Origin: Streptomyces seoulensis
Lineage (GTDB): Bacteria > Actinomycetota > Actinomycetes > Streptomycetales > Streptomycetaceae
Length of the DNA: 64,000 nucleotides
Direction: 5' to 3'
NCBI RefSeq assembly: GCF_022846655.1
Contig: NZ_AP025667.1
Location: forward strand, 4,811,001-4,875,000
Shown: in pieces, positions 43,724-51,272 of the stretch
How the letters are laid out: every line of letters begins with the position of its first letter
Numbering within the stretch: the first letter of the stretch is position 1
The notes under the pieces: model-generated
What the model was told of the DNA's origin: nothing
Databases searched by the model: none
What the model saw: the letters and a program-made list of their open reading frames with translations, nothing else
Translations under genes and position numbers: made by a program

Positions 43724-43743
43724 TAGACAACCGTTGAGATATT
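43724..43743. promoter_or_regulatory. TetR operator between TetR and MFS genes
   Basis: TAGACAACCGTTGAGATATT, with an inner CAACCGTTG dyad. It is 51 bases before the MFS start and 66 before the TetR start. Confidence 0.75.
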
Positions 43744-43793
43744 GTCGCGCGCCTTCATGAAAACTCAACATCCGTCTAGCTCTGGAGTTTCTG

Positions 43794-45293
43794 ATGTCCA
43801 TCCCCGCACAATTGGCTCCGCCGCGCACCTCCACCCATCCGGCCCTCGCACTGATCGTCATCGCGGCCGCGCAGCTGATGGTCGTGTTGGACAGCACGAT
43901 CACGAACATCGCGCTGCCGAGCATCCAGAAGGACCTCGAGGTGTCCGCCTCCGGCCTGTCCTGGATCGTCAACTCCTACGTCCTGGCCTTCGGCGGGCTG
44001 CTGCTGCTCGGCGGGCGCACCGGCGACCTCTACGGCAAACGGCGGGTATTCCGGATCGGCCTGACCGTGTTCGCCGGCGCGTCCCTGCTGGGCGGCCTGG
44101 CCCCGAGCGTGAAGTTGCTGATCGCCGCCCGGGTCCTGCAGGGCCTCGGAGCGGCCGTCATCGCGCCGACCGCGTTGTCGCTGATCGCGACCACGTTCGC
44201 CGAGGGTGCCGCCCGTAACCGGGCGATGGGTGTCTACGCCGCGATGTCCGGGCTCGGCGCCACCGTCGGCCTGCTGCTCGGCGGCGTGCTCACCGACTAC
44301 CTGAGCTGGCGCTGGGTGATGTTCGTCAACGTCCCGATCGGCGTGCTCGTACTGCTCGGCGCCCGGGTGCTGGCCAGCGGCGAGAAGCTGCACGGCGAAC
44401 TGGACGTGCGCGGCGCGGCTACCGCCACCGGCGGCCTGACCTCTCTGGTCTACGCCATCACCCAGGGCGGTGACCGCGGCTGGACCGACCCCGTCACCCT
44501 CGGCATGTTCACCGTCGCGGCAATCCTGCTGATCACCTTCCTGCGCTCGCAGCGCAGGAGCCGGCACCCGCTGCTGCCGTTGCGGCTACTGCGTAACCGC
44601 AACCGGGCCGGGTCCTACGTCACCATGCTGTTCGTCGGTGCGGCCATGTTCGCCACCTTCTACTTCCTGTCGCTTTTCATGCAGCAGGTCAAGGGCTACA
44701 GCCCGGTTCGTGCCGGGTTCGCCTATCTGCCGTTCAGCCTCGGCATGGGGGTGGCCGCCGGGATCGGCTCACGCCTGGCCGGCCGGTTCTCGCCACGCAC
44801 GCTCGCCGGCACCGGCCTGGTCGTCGCAGCCGGCGGGATGCTCTGGTTCAGCCCACTCGAACCGTCCTCGTCGTATTTCACCCACCTGATGCCGGCCATG
44901 TTCATCACCGCCCTCGGCCTGGGCGCCAGCTTCCTGCCGATGACGCTCGGCGCGATCTCCGGCGTCGACCGCAACGACACCGGCATCGCCTCGGCCATCC
45001 TCAACACCGCCCAGCAGATCGGCGGCGCCGTCGGCCTGGCCGTCCTGGCCACCGTCTCCACCAGCGCCGCCGATGACAAACTGCCGCACGCCGACGTCGC
45101 GTTCTTCCGCGCCCTGGCCAGCGGCGACCAGCCCCTGATCCAGCGGGCGGCCGACGCGCTGTCCCACGGCTACACCGTCGCGTTCGCCTCCGCCGTCGGC
45201 TTCCTGCTGGCCGCGCTGGTCATCACCGTCACCACGCTCAACGCAAGCCCCCAGCAGCGCACCGAGGACGCGGCGCCCGTACACATCGGCTGA
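43794..45293 (+). CDS. MFS drug exporter, DHA2 (14-TM) family
   Basis: 499 residues, ATG 43794, GGAG upstream. Motif LMVVLDSTITNIALPSIQKD (DHA2 motif D1), LLGGRTGDLYGKRRVFRIGL (motif A), RVLQGLGAAVIAPTALSLIA (motif B) and GVYAAMSGLGATVGLLLGGV (motif C). Fourteen membrane segments. A proton-driven exporter of antibiotics or lipophilic cations. Regulated by the divergent TetR. Codon use is as GC-rich as the neighbours, but the block is bracketed by IS elements, which suggests transfer. Confidence 0.93.
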   Translation: MSIPAQLAPPRTSTHPALALIVIAAAQLMVVLDSTITNIALPSIQKDLEVSASGLSWIVNSYVLAFGGLLLLGGRTGDLYGKRRVFRIGLTVFAGASLLGGLAPSVKLLIAARVLQGLGAAVIAPTALSLIATTFAEGAARNRAMGVYAAMSGLGATVGLLLGGVLTDYLSWRWVMFVNVPIGVLVLLGARVLASGEKLHGELDVRGAATATGGLTSLVYAITQGGDRGWTDPVTLGMFTVAAILLITFLRSQRRSRHPLLPLRLLRNRNRAGSYVTMLFVGAAMFATFYFLSLFMQQVKGYSPVRAGFAYLPFSLGMGVAAGIGSRLAGRFSPRTLAGTGLVVAAGGMLWFSPLEPSSSYFTHLMPAMFITALGLGASFLPMTLGAISGVDRNDTGIASAILNTAQQIGGAVGLAVLATVSTSAADDKLPHADVAFFRALASGDQPLIQRAADALSHGYTVAFASAVGFLLAALVITVTTLNASPQQRTEDAAPVHIG

Positions 45294-45459
45294 CACGCCG
45301 CTTCGGTGTCGCTCCTTCGGCGACACGTATGCAGACAACGGGCTGGTGGCGGTGCCGAAGTGATCTGCTGGCGTCTGGTACGCAACGGTTCCTGCCCGGC
45401 AGAAACGGTGGCCACCACATGTATCACGGCGCCCGAGCTTGCCGATGGAGTCGCTGGGG

Positions 45460-45612
45460 CTACATCGGCACTTGGCGGAGAGGGCGGACGACGGCTGATG
45501 GGGCGGTGTGGAGCGGCTCCGGGAACTGGGTGTTCTCGGTGGCGAGCAAGTTCACGATGCGGGCGAGCATGTCGTTGTCGTGCTCCAGAGAGTGGATGTG
45601 ATCCATGGCTTC
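45460..45612 (-). pseudogene. C-terminal fragment of an unidentified coiled-coil protein
   Basis: Reads EAMDHIHSLEHDNDMLARIV then NLLATENTQFPEPLHTAPSA and a stop at 45460-45462. Upstream it is cut by the IS scrap at 45625. The heptad-like pattern suggests the end of an IS-associated or regulatory coiled-coil protein. Confidence 0.35.
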
Positions 45613-45624
45613 GGCCAGCCGACG

Positions 45625-45842
45625 CTGCGGTATCGGGGCATCAGGGCCGTAACTCGTTGCGGGAGATCTTGAACTCGATCTTCTATCAGAACCGGACCGG
45701 GTGTCAGCGGGCGTATCTGCCGCATGACACCGAACCCAAAGACACCGAAGGTGTCCGAGCCAAGCTGAAACGCCTGGTCAATCGGCAGATCCTGACCGAG
45801 AGCCAACCCGGCCTATTCACCCTCAACCCGGAACGGACATAA
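45625..45842 (+). pseudogene. Deleted IS5-like element: transposase start fused to passenger gene end
   Basis: SGHQGRNSLREILNSIFYQN then RTGCQRAYLPHD matches the transposase at 40650. It continues in frame into PKDTEGVRAKLKRLVNRQIL then TESQPGLFTLNPERT and a stop. That second part looks like the C-terminal winged-helix of the passenger protein. An internal deletion removed everything between. Confidence 0.65.
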
Positions 45843-45859
45843 CCTCCCGGACCGCCCTC

Positions 45860-46219
45860 TCAGATGGCCCGATACGTATGAGCCGGTTGGCCTTCGCTCT
45901 GCTCCCTGCTCCGGCTGCAGTGTGGCTTGCTCGTGCATCAGGGTGTGATGGGGGGCCAGTTGCCGGTCAGGGCTTGGTCGACGCTGTCGGCGAGGTGGGT
46001 GAGGTCTGCCCTGTCGTTGGGGTGGAATTCTTCTCGCTCGGCAGCGGAACGTACTCGCGCAAGCTGGTCGGCGATGGCGGGGCGTTGTTCGGGCCTGCTG
46101 TGCCACGCCAGTTCACGTAGCAGCATGTAGAGGCGGGCCAGGACCGCCGGCTCCGCCGCGCCGTACCGCAACGGCTGGGCTACCGCGAGGTGCAGGAGTT
46201 CCGCCAGGGTCGAACGACG
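45860..46219 (-). repeat. 360-bp inverted duplication, right copy
   Basis: Reverse complement of 36505-36864. On the minus strand it encodes the last ~95 residues of DUF2254 (RYGAAEPAVLARLYMLLREL and onward) without the rest of the gene, so this copy is a gene fragment. Its outer edge abuts an IS256 transposase scrap at 46220. Confidence 0.88.
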
Positions 46220-46413
46220 CGGTCAAGCTCCGCACCAAGGTCACTCGCGGCGCCGGCAGCCCGGCCGCGGCCCTCGCCATGGTGTTCAAGCTCGTGGAAA
46301 CCGCTCAGGCCCGCTGGCGGGCGATCACCGGCGCACACCTGGTGGCACTGGTCCGCGCGGGCTCGATGTTCGAGAATGGCCAGCTCGTGGAGCGAAACGA
46401 GGTCGCGGCCTGA
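46220..46413 (+). pseudogene. C-terminal fragment of an IS256-family transposase
   Basis: Reads AVKLRTKVTRGAGSPAAALA, MVFKLVETAQARWRAITGAH, LVALVRAGSMFENGQLVERN and a stop at 46411-46413. This is the conserved end of Mutator-type (IS256) transposases. The catalytic core is missing. Confidence 0.8.
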
Positions 46414-46781
46414 TGACCGCCCCGGATCCCCTCACCGAAGAGGAACTGGACGAACTCGACGAGCTGGCAGGGGCCGCGACTCCCGGCCCGTGGTTCGTCC
46501 GCAGCCTCGACGATACCGACGCCATGAGCATTGTCGCCGTGAGTACCGTGCCCGACACTGGCCTCAGCGAGCGGTGGCCTGGCTTCGACCATCACGACAT
46601 CGTGGCAGCGACCCTCGTCCAACAACCCCGCTATGTCGATGCCGCCGATGAGCGATGGGACGAGAACGCGCACTTCATCGCAGCCGCCCGCAGCTCCGTC
46701 CCCCGTCTCATCGCCGAGATCAGGCGCCTGCGCCACCTTATGGAGACGACCAACCCTACGAGCGGTCGAACACGGAACTGA
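46413..46781 (+). CDS. Hypothetical acidic protein
   Basis: 122 residues, ATG 46413 touching the IS256 stop (TGATG). LTEEELDELDELAGAATPGP, WFVRSLDDTDAMSIVAVSTV, NAHFIAAARSSVPRLIAEIR, then a short tail. The A-T-P-G-P-W and H-F-I-A-A-A-R motifs match a class of phage- and actinomycete-encoded Ea22-like proteins. Function unknown. Confidence 0.65.
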   Translation: MTAPDPLTEEELDELDELAGAATPGPWFVRSLDDTDAMSIVAVSTVPDTGLSERWPGFDHHDIVAATLVQQPRYVDAADERWDENAHFIAAARSSVPRLIAEIRRLRHLMETTNPTSGRTRN

Positions 46782-46892
46782 TCCACAACTATTGACAATT
46801 GCTCCTCGATCACCACCTAGCGCCCATCGTCGACTTCCCATGGCTGCGGCCGAGCCACCTCGCACCCCCGGATCAACAGTCCCGGAGTGACC

Positions 46893-46927
46893 CACCATCT
46901 CGAAGATCATTTCGGTGGGAGTTCTAA
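46893..46927 (-). repeat. Solitary IS end
   Basis: The reverse strand reads TTAGAACTCCCACCGAAATG and then ATCTTCGAG, nearly the same as the left end of the IS at 33260. No transposase is attached, so this is a scar of a deleted copy. Confidence 0.6.
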
Positions 46928-46944
46928 GCGCCGTTCGTCACGCT

Positions 46945-47202
46945 TCAGGATCGCTCCAACACCCGATCAACGATGAAGGCAACCAGTAGCCCCGCCAACA
47001 GCGCCCACAGAAAAACGCCAGGGCTCCCGAGGACCCAAGCCACAACGGCAGTGTGCACCAGCGCAAACAGGCCGACACATACGGCACGGCCGTTCCGGAG
47101 AAAGCGCACCTCCCGCCGAACGCACCCAGGCTCCTTCAACTCGGCCATGCCGACTCGTATCAGCAGGGCGGCGATGATCACGAGGGCGGGCAGCAGCAAC
47201 AC
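46945..47202 (-). CDS. Small two-to-three-helix membrane protein with motif leader
   Basis: About 85 residues from GTG 47202 (GGAGAG upstream): VLLLPALVIIAALLIRVGMA, LKEPGCVRREVRFLRNGRAV, then CVGLFALVHTAVVAWVLGSP and LWALLAGLLVAFIVDRVLER. The leader carries copy C of the repeated motif 37 bases before the start. Function unknown. Confidence 0.6.
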   Translation of the reverse strand: MLLLPALVIIAALLIRVGMAELKEPGCVRREVRFLRNGRAVCVGLFALVHTAVVAWVLGSPGVFLWALLAGLLVAFIVDRVLERS

Positions 47203-47239
47203 GGACTCTCCGGCTTCGACGAGGGAACAACTCAGCACC

Positions 47240-47263
47240 CGCCGACCAGACTTCCCGGCACAC
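47240..47263 (-). promoter_or_regulatory. Repeated leader motif, copy C
   Basis: Sense-strand core GTGCCGGGAAGTCTGGTCGG, 37 bases before the GTG at 47202. Only ~220 bases from copy D, which points the other way. Confidence 0.7.
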
Positions 47264-47480
47264 CGCACATCGCAAGATATGTTCCCGCCACCGTACCTCC
47301 CTCACCCCGGCCCGGGAGTACAAACCAACGCGCAGCCGGCTCTTTGGGCCCATACGTCGGCCGAAGGGCGAAAGGATCCCTCGACCCCTCCCAGCTCACT
47401 GGCATTACCGGTCACGTCCAGTTGCTCACTGGGGGCTAGCATGAACGCAGGCTCGCCTCGCCACCCCGTGGAGGCAGCTG

Positions 47481-47505
47481 GCGTGCCGGGAAGTCTGGTC
47501 GGCGA
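47481..47505 (+). promoter_or_regulatory. Repeated leader motif, copy D
   Basis: Sense-strand core GTGCCGGGAAGTCTGGTCGG, ending 28 bases before the GTG at 47534. Confidence 0.7.
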
Positions 47506-47533
47506 CAGTGAATTCGTACTCGGAAGGCTTCCT

Positions 47534-47854
47534 GTGCCTCTCTCATTTCTCCTCCGCCCGCACACCCCCGATTCCGTTCGGCTGCGTGGCAGTCTCGACC
47601 ACCACAAGGCCGACCGACTCCGTCGGAGGCTTTCGAGAGCTCTCGCTCGTAACCCCGCCACACTCGAAGTCGACCTGAGCAAAGTCACGTACCTATCCCC
47701 CGAATGCGCTGCCGTGTTCCTGACCACCGCGCGAGACGCCCGCATGGCCAGTAAGCGGCTCGTAATCACACACGGCACCCGGCAAAGTCTTCGCGTTCTG
47801 CGCAAGCTGGGCCTGGAGCAGTTCCTCGACGTGGCCCTCCCCTCTGACCAGTAG
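47534..47854 (+). CDS. STAS-domain protein
   Basis: 106 residues from GTG 47534 (GGAAGG six bases upstream). SVRLRGSLDHHKADRLRRRL, TLEVDLSKVTYLSPECAAVF, RLVITHGTRQSLRVLRKLGL then EQFLDVALP. The fold pattern is that of anti-sigma factor antagonists, but the usual D-S-x-G phosphosite is replaced by L-S-P-E-C, so phospho-control may be lost or changed. Possible link to the PP2C phosphatase at 16971 is inference only. The leader holds motif copy D. Confidence 0.75.
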   Translation: MPLSFLLRPHTPDSVRLRGSLDHHKADRLRRRLSRALARNPATLEVDLSKVTYLSPECAAVFLTTARDARMASKRLVITHGTRQSLRVLRKLGLEQFLDVALPSDQ

Positions 47855-47879
47855 CTTCCGACCGGATGAGACATCACCA

Positions 47880-48077
47880 GTGACAACGCGCTCTCCCTCC
47901 CCCGCCCCTTACGAACAGGCAATTCAGCAGGTCATCGCCTACTTCAACGCCTACGACCGCGCTCGGGGAGCCCTCGACAGCGTGCTTGCAGCCAGCCGGG
48001 CATCCCCGCGGGAGGAACAGCGGGCCTTCAACGATCTCCGGCAGGCAGTGGAACGGCTCCGCCATACCACCCAATGA
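47880..48077 (+). CDS. Hypothetical small helical protein
   Basis: 65 residues from GTG 47880 (GGATGAG upstream): SPAPYEQAIQQVIAYFNAYD, RARGALDSVLAASRASPREE, then RAFNDLRQAVERLRHTTQ. Amphipathic helices. It starts 25 bases after the STAS gene, possibly in one operon. No family recognised. Confidence 0.5.
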   Translation: MTTRSPSPAPYEQAIQQVIAYFNAYDRARGALDSVLAASRASPREEQRAFNDLRQAVERLRHTTQ

Positions 48078-48169
48078 GCCTTTTCCACCTAGTACTCCAG
48101 TCACACTTAGTGATCTGGTTCGATGACCTGCGGGGTCCACTGGCCTCAGTCGAGTCGCGAAGGTGGCGG

Positions 48170-48586
48170 ATGGACGAGCGCACGGTCATTTTGAACGAAC
48201 TCGCGCAGGGGCTGCGCCCGCTGGGGCAGGGGGTCGAGTCGTTCGAAGCCCTCTCCTCCGAGGACCAGTTCGAGGTCCTTCGGGATCTGGGCGGACACTG
48301 CATTCAGGCGCGCGCAACGGTGGAGGACGGGCCTGAGAGCGTGCGACTCGCCGGTATCCGGCCGACGCATACCCCGGCGGTGCTGATCACGCGGGGGCAG
48401 TTGGCCAGACAGCTGACAAAGATCATCAATCTGCCGCAGGACGAGCGCGTGAAGGCGTTTCGGCTGATGGTCGCCCTGCTCCGGGTGGCGGACAAGCGCC
48501 GCCGGGAGCGGTTCTGCGCCGACGGATGCACCCATGCCTGGCACCAGTTGTTGACAGGGGCCGACGCGGAAGCGGCCACCGCGTGA
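48170..48586 (+). CDS. DUF5958 family protein
   Basis: 138 residues from ATG 48170 (AAGGTGG upstream). MDERTVILNELAQGLRPLGQ, FEVLRDLGGHCIQARATVED, ESVRLAGIRPTHTPAVLITR, LARQLTKIINLPQDERVKAF, then LLRVADKRRRERFCADGCTH and W-H. The N-x-x-A-Q-G-x-x-P start and the final C-x-x-x-C-x-H-x-W cluster match DUF5958. Function unknown. Co-directional with the STAS gene. Confidence 0.75.
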   Translation: MDERTVILNELAQGLRPLGQGVESFEALSSEDQFEVLRDLGGHCIQARATVEDGPESVRLAGIRPTHTPAVLITRGQLARQLTKIINLPQDERVKAFRLMVALLRVADKRRRERFCADGCTHAWHQLLTGADAEAATA

Positions 48587-48932
48587 TCATCAGAAGTTGT
48601 GTGGACTTCTGAAGATGGCGCGGTGGCCGATGTCGCGCCCCTGAAGGACACACACGACCCGGAGTGGAGGCACAGCCTGAAGCCGCGCCACCGCGACGAA
48701 GGCGAGCACCGGCTGAACCTCGACGGGAAAGCCGCACGCACTCGTCAGCGCGGCAGCGGCCCGTCGCGCCGCGTGAAAGAGCCGAGCCGAGACAGCGCCG
48801 AGCGGAGCAGGGTAGGCGTCAATGACCGGTTACCGAAACCGGTGATCCCTCGGAACATTGTCAGTCCATTGCGTCTCCCCGCTGCCCCTCTGCCCCGAAA
48901 GCAACCAAACGCGAAAGGCACTGCTGACAGGA
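48587..48932. other. No gene seen
   Basis: About 345 bases. Frames are Arg-rich and lack starts or domains. It lies just before the excisionase-like pseudogene. Confidence 0.45.
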
Positions 48933-49210
48933 ATGCCCAGCCAGAACAGCGAATTGCACCACGAGCCGTTCAGCCCCGAGCGCATCCGTTCCACCTGGAG
49001 TGGTACCGCGAGCGTCGAAGACGCCGCCCAGGCGTTCGGCATATGTCGAAATCGAAGGGCTACGACCTCGCGCTTCGTGGGGAGTTCCCTTGCCGCGTGC
49101 TGCCGATCGGCCGCGCAACCCGCGTCGTCACCGCCTCGCTCCTCCGCGTACTTGAAAGCGGCGAGCCCGAGTACAACGGAACCCCCATCACGCGCACTGA
49201 TCGATCCTGA
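48933..49210 (+). pseudogene. Excisionase/HTH_17-like DNA-binding protein, frameshifted
   Basis: ATG 48933: MPSQNSELHHEPFSPERIRS then TASVEDAAQAFGI; near 49035 the frame changes and continues KSKGYDLALRGEFPCRVLPI, GRATRVVTASLLRVLESGE. Joined, this is a MerR-like HTH_17 excisionase of the type encoded beside integrases of Streptomyces integrative elements. No integrase gene follows, only a terminator. Confidence 0.65.
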
Positions 49211-49218
49211 TCAGTCGC

Positions 49219-49260
49219 ACGACGAAGCCCCGCCGGAGTAGACCGGCGGGGCTTCGTCGT
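49219..49260. terminator. Strong 18-bp hairpin
   Basis: ACGACGAAGCCCCGCCGG, loop AGTAGA, CCGGCGGGGCTTCGTCGT. Perfect stem immediately after the excisionase-like pseudogene. Works in either direction. Confidence 0.85.
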
Positions 49261-49842
49261 GTCACCGCGAATCACACAGGTATCACAGACCCCATGGACA
49301 CCCTTCCGCCGGACGGCCCTTTACTGGATATACACGTCCACATTGGACCCGCTGGACGCCCGTGGACGGCTTCTACGACATGTGCCAGGTGGGACCGTCC
49401 TGTCAGAGCGCTTGGCCACTGCCTGCGGGGACCCCGTGCAGGCTTCAGCGCGCAGGACAGTGTTGACGGTGCCACCCTCTGGCCAGAGAGTACGAGCGGT
49501 GCCGCAGGGCCCCGACTGCTACCTGCCAGCCTGCGATGGACCCGGGCCAAACAAGATCCGGACCGTTCCCGGGCCAACGACACCCATGGACGCTATGTGC
49601 GCAGGCCGACGACACGTTGCCGCCGTACCACCAACAGACGGAAAATCCGCTGAAATTTCCCGGCCACCGCCCACGCCCCATGCAGCCAGCAGACCGTCTG
49701 ACCAGTGGCGCAGGGCACCTGACGCCCCATCAGAACGAGCGTCAAATGAGCGTCAAGATGCCTCGGAGAGCGTCATTTCAGCGTCAAGATATCGCCCGTA
49801 ATGCACATAGCGCACATCATGCGCACCCGCTAAAACCGCAGG
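49261..49842. other. No gene seen; four GTCA half-sites near the right end
   Basis: About 580 bases between the terminator and the methyltransferase stop. Frames on both strands are unconvincing. At 49741-49787 there are GTCAA (49741), GTCAA (49752), GTCAT (49772) and GTCAA (49783): two pairs each with an 11-bp period. This gap divides the IS-rich region from the conserved core. Confidence 0.5.
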
Positions 49843-51171
49843 TCAGCGGCCCTTTTCGGCAGGCTCAAGGATCGCGACACACTCCACGTGGTGGGTCATC
49901 GGAAACAGATCGAACGCCCGCAGCGTCCGCACCCGGTACCCGTTCGCCCGGAAGTACCCCAGGTCCCGGGCCAGCGCAGCGGGATCGCAGGCCACGTAGG
50001 CGATACGGCGCGCGCCCAGCGTGGTGATGTGCTCGACCGTCTTCTTGCCGGCGCCAGCGCGCGGCGGGTCGAGGACGATGAGGTCGACCTCGGTGATGCC
50101 CGTGCGCGGGAGGACCGCCTCCACCTTGCCCTGCTCGATGCGCACGCGCGGGAAGTCCGCGAGGTTGTGCCGCGCGTCCTCCACCGCCCGCTTGCCGGAC
50201 TCGATGCCCAGCACCGCGCCCTTCTCGCCCAGGCGGTCGGCGAGGGCGCCGGCGAAGAGGCCGACGCCGCAGTAGAGGTCGAGGGCCATCTCGCCCTTGC
50301 GCGGGAGGAGGCCCTGCATGACCGCCTTGACCAGGGTGTCGGCCGCCTTCGGGTGGACCTGCCAGAAGCCGCCGCTGCCGACGCGGTACGTGTGGTCGTC
50401 GGCCCGCTCGCGCACGAACGCGCGGCCGTGGACGCGGTGGACGCCGCCGTCCTTCTCGTCCACGCGCATGACCGAGACCGGCTTGTCCAGCTCGACGAGC
50501 GGCAGCCGGGCGCCGGGGCGGGGCTCCAGGATGACCATGCGATCCTGCGAGCCCGTCGCGGCGATCGCGTCGACGGAGGCCATGCCCGACCAGTCGCGGT
50601 CCTCGATGCCGAGTTCGCTGACACCGGGGGCGGCGATCATGCAGTGGTCGATCGGCTCGACCTCGTGCGAGCGGTGGCGGCGCAGGCCGGCGTTGCCGTC
50701 CGCGTCGACCGCGTACTGCACGCGCGTGCGCCACTGCGGGACCTCGCCCGACGGCAGCTTGTCGCCCTCGGCCGGCATGACGGTGCCGTCCCAGCCCGCC
50801 TCCTCGGGGGTGAGGCCCGCGAGCCGCTGGAGCTGCTCCGCGATGACCTCGCCCTTCAGGCGGCGCTGGGCGCCCGGCTTGGCGTGCTGCCAGTCGCAGC
50901 CGCCGCAGCGGCCGGGGCCCGCGAAGGGGCACGGCGCCGGGACGCGGTCCTTGGACGCGTCCAGGATCTCCACCGCGTCGGCGCGCAGGAAGCGCGCGCC
51001 CTCCTCGCCCTCGGTCACCCGCGCCACGACCCGCTCCCCCGGCAGCGTGTGCCGGACGAACAGCACCTGGCCCTCGGCGGTACGGGCGATGCAGTGGCCG
51101 CCGTGGGCGACGGGGCCGATCTCGACCTCGTACTCCTCGCCCACCAGAGACTTCTTCTGTTCTGCCTGCAT
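49843..51171 (-). CDS. TrmA/RumA-family RNA (uracil-5-)-methyltransferase
   Basis: 442 residues from ATG 51171. N-terminal TRAM-like domain (VGEEYEVEIGPVAHGGHCIA), then an Fe-S-type Cys cluster CPFAGPGRCGGCDWQHAKPG. SAM-binding ALDLYCGVGLFAGALADRLG, LIVLDPPRAGAGKKTVEHIT, and the catalytic Cys in RIAYVACDPAALARDLGYF; the end HHVECVAILE is typical. It methylates U to m5U in tRNA or 23S rRNA with SAM. Lies 101 bases downstream of the KimA-like gene on the same strand. Confidence 0.92.
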   Translation of the reverse strand: MQAEQKKSLVGEEYEVEIGPVAHGGHCIARTAEGQVLFVRHTLPGERVVARVTEGEEGARFLRADAVEILDASKDRVPAPCPFAGPGRCGGCDWQHAKPGAQRRLKGEVIAEQLQRLAGLTPEEAGWDGTVMPAEGDKLPSGEVPQWRTRVQYAVDADGNAGLRRHRSHEVEPIDHCMIAAPGVSELGIEDRDWSGMASVDAIAATGSQDRMVILEPRPGARLPLVELDKPVSVMRVDEKDGGVHRVHGRAFVRERADDHTYRVGSGGFWQVHPKAADTLVKAVMQGLLPRKGEMALDLYCGVGLFAGALADRLGEKGAVLGIESGKRAVEDARHNLADFPRVRIEQGKVEAVLPRTGITEVDLIVLDPPRAGAGKKTVEHITTLGARRIAYVACDPAALARDLGYFRANGYRVRTLRAFDLFPMTHHVECVAILEPAEKGR

Positions 51172-51272
51172 GGTGGGGTGACTCCAAGGTCGGGGAGGGT
51201 GGGGCGGCGGCCGTGGACCGGCCCGCGAGGACAACAGCCGTCCAGTCTACGGGGTCCCGCACGCCCCTTCGC

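Noticed and set aside
46904..46930. Full IS element at the end found near 46.9 kb
   Set aside because: Only one terminal sequence is present and no transposase is attached.
49259..49801. 180-residue frame in the gap before the methyltransferase
   Set aside because: Pro/Arg/Thr-rich, no ribosome site, no domain, and it runs through repeat elements.
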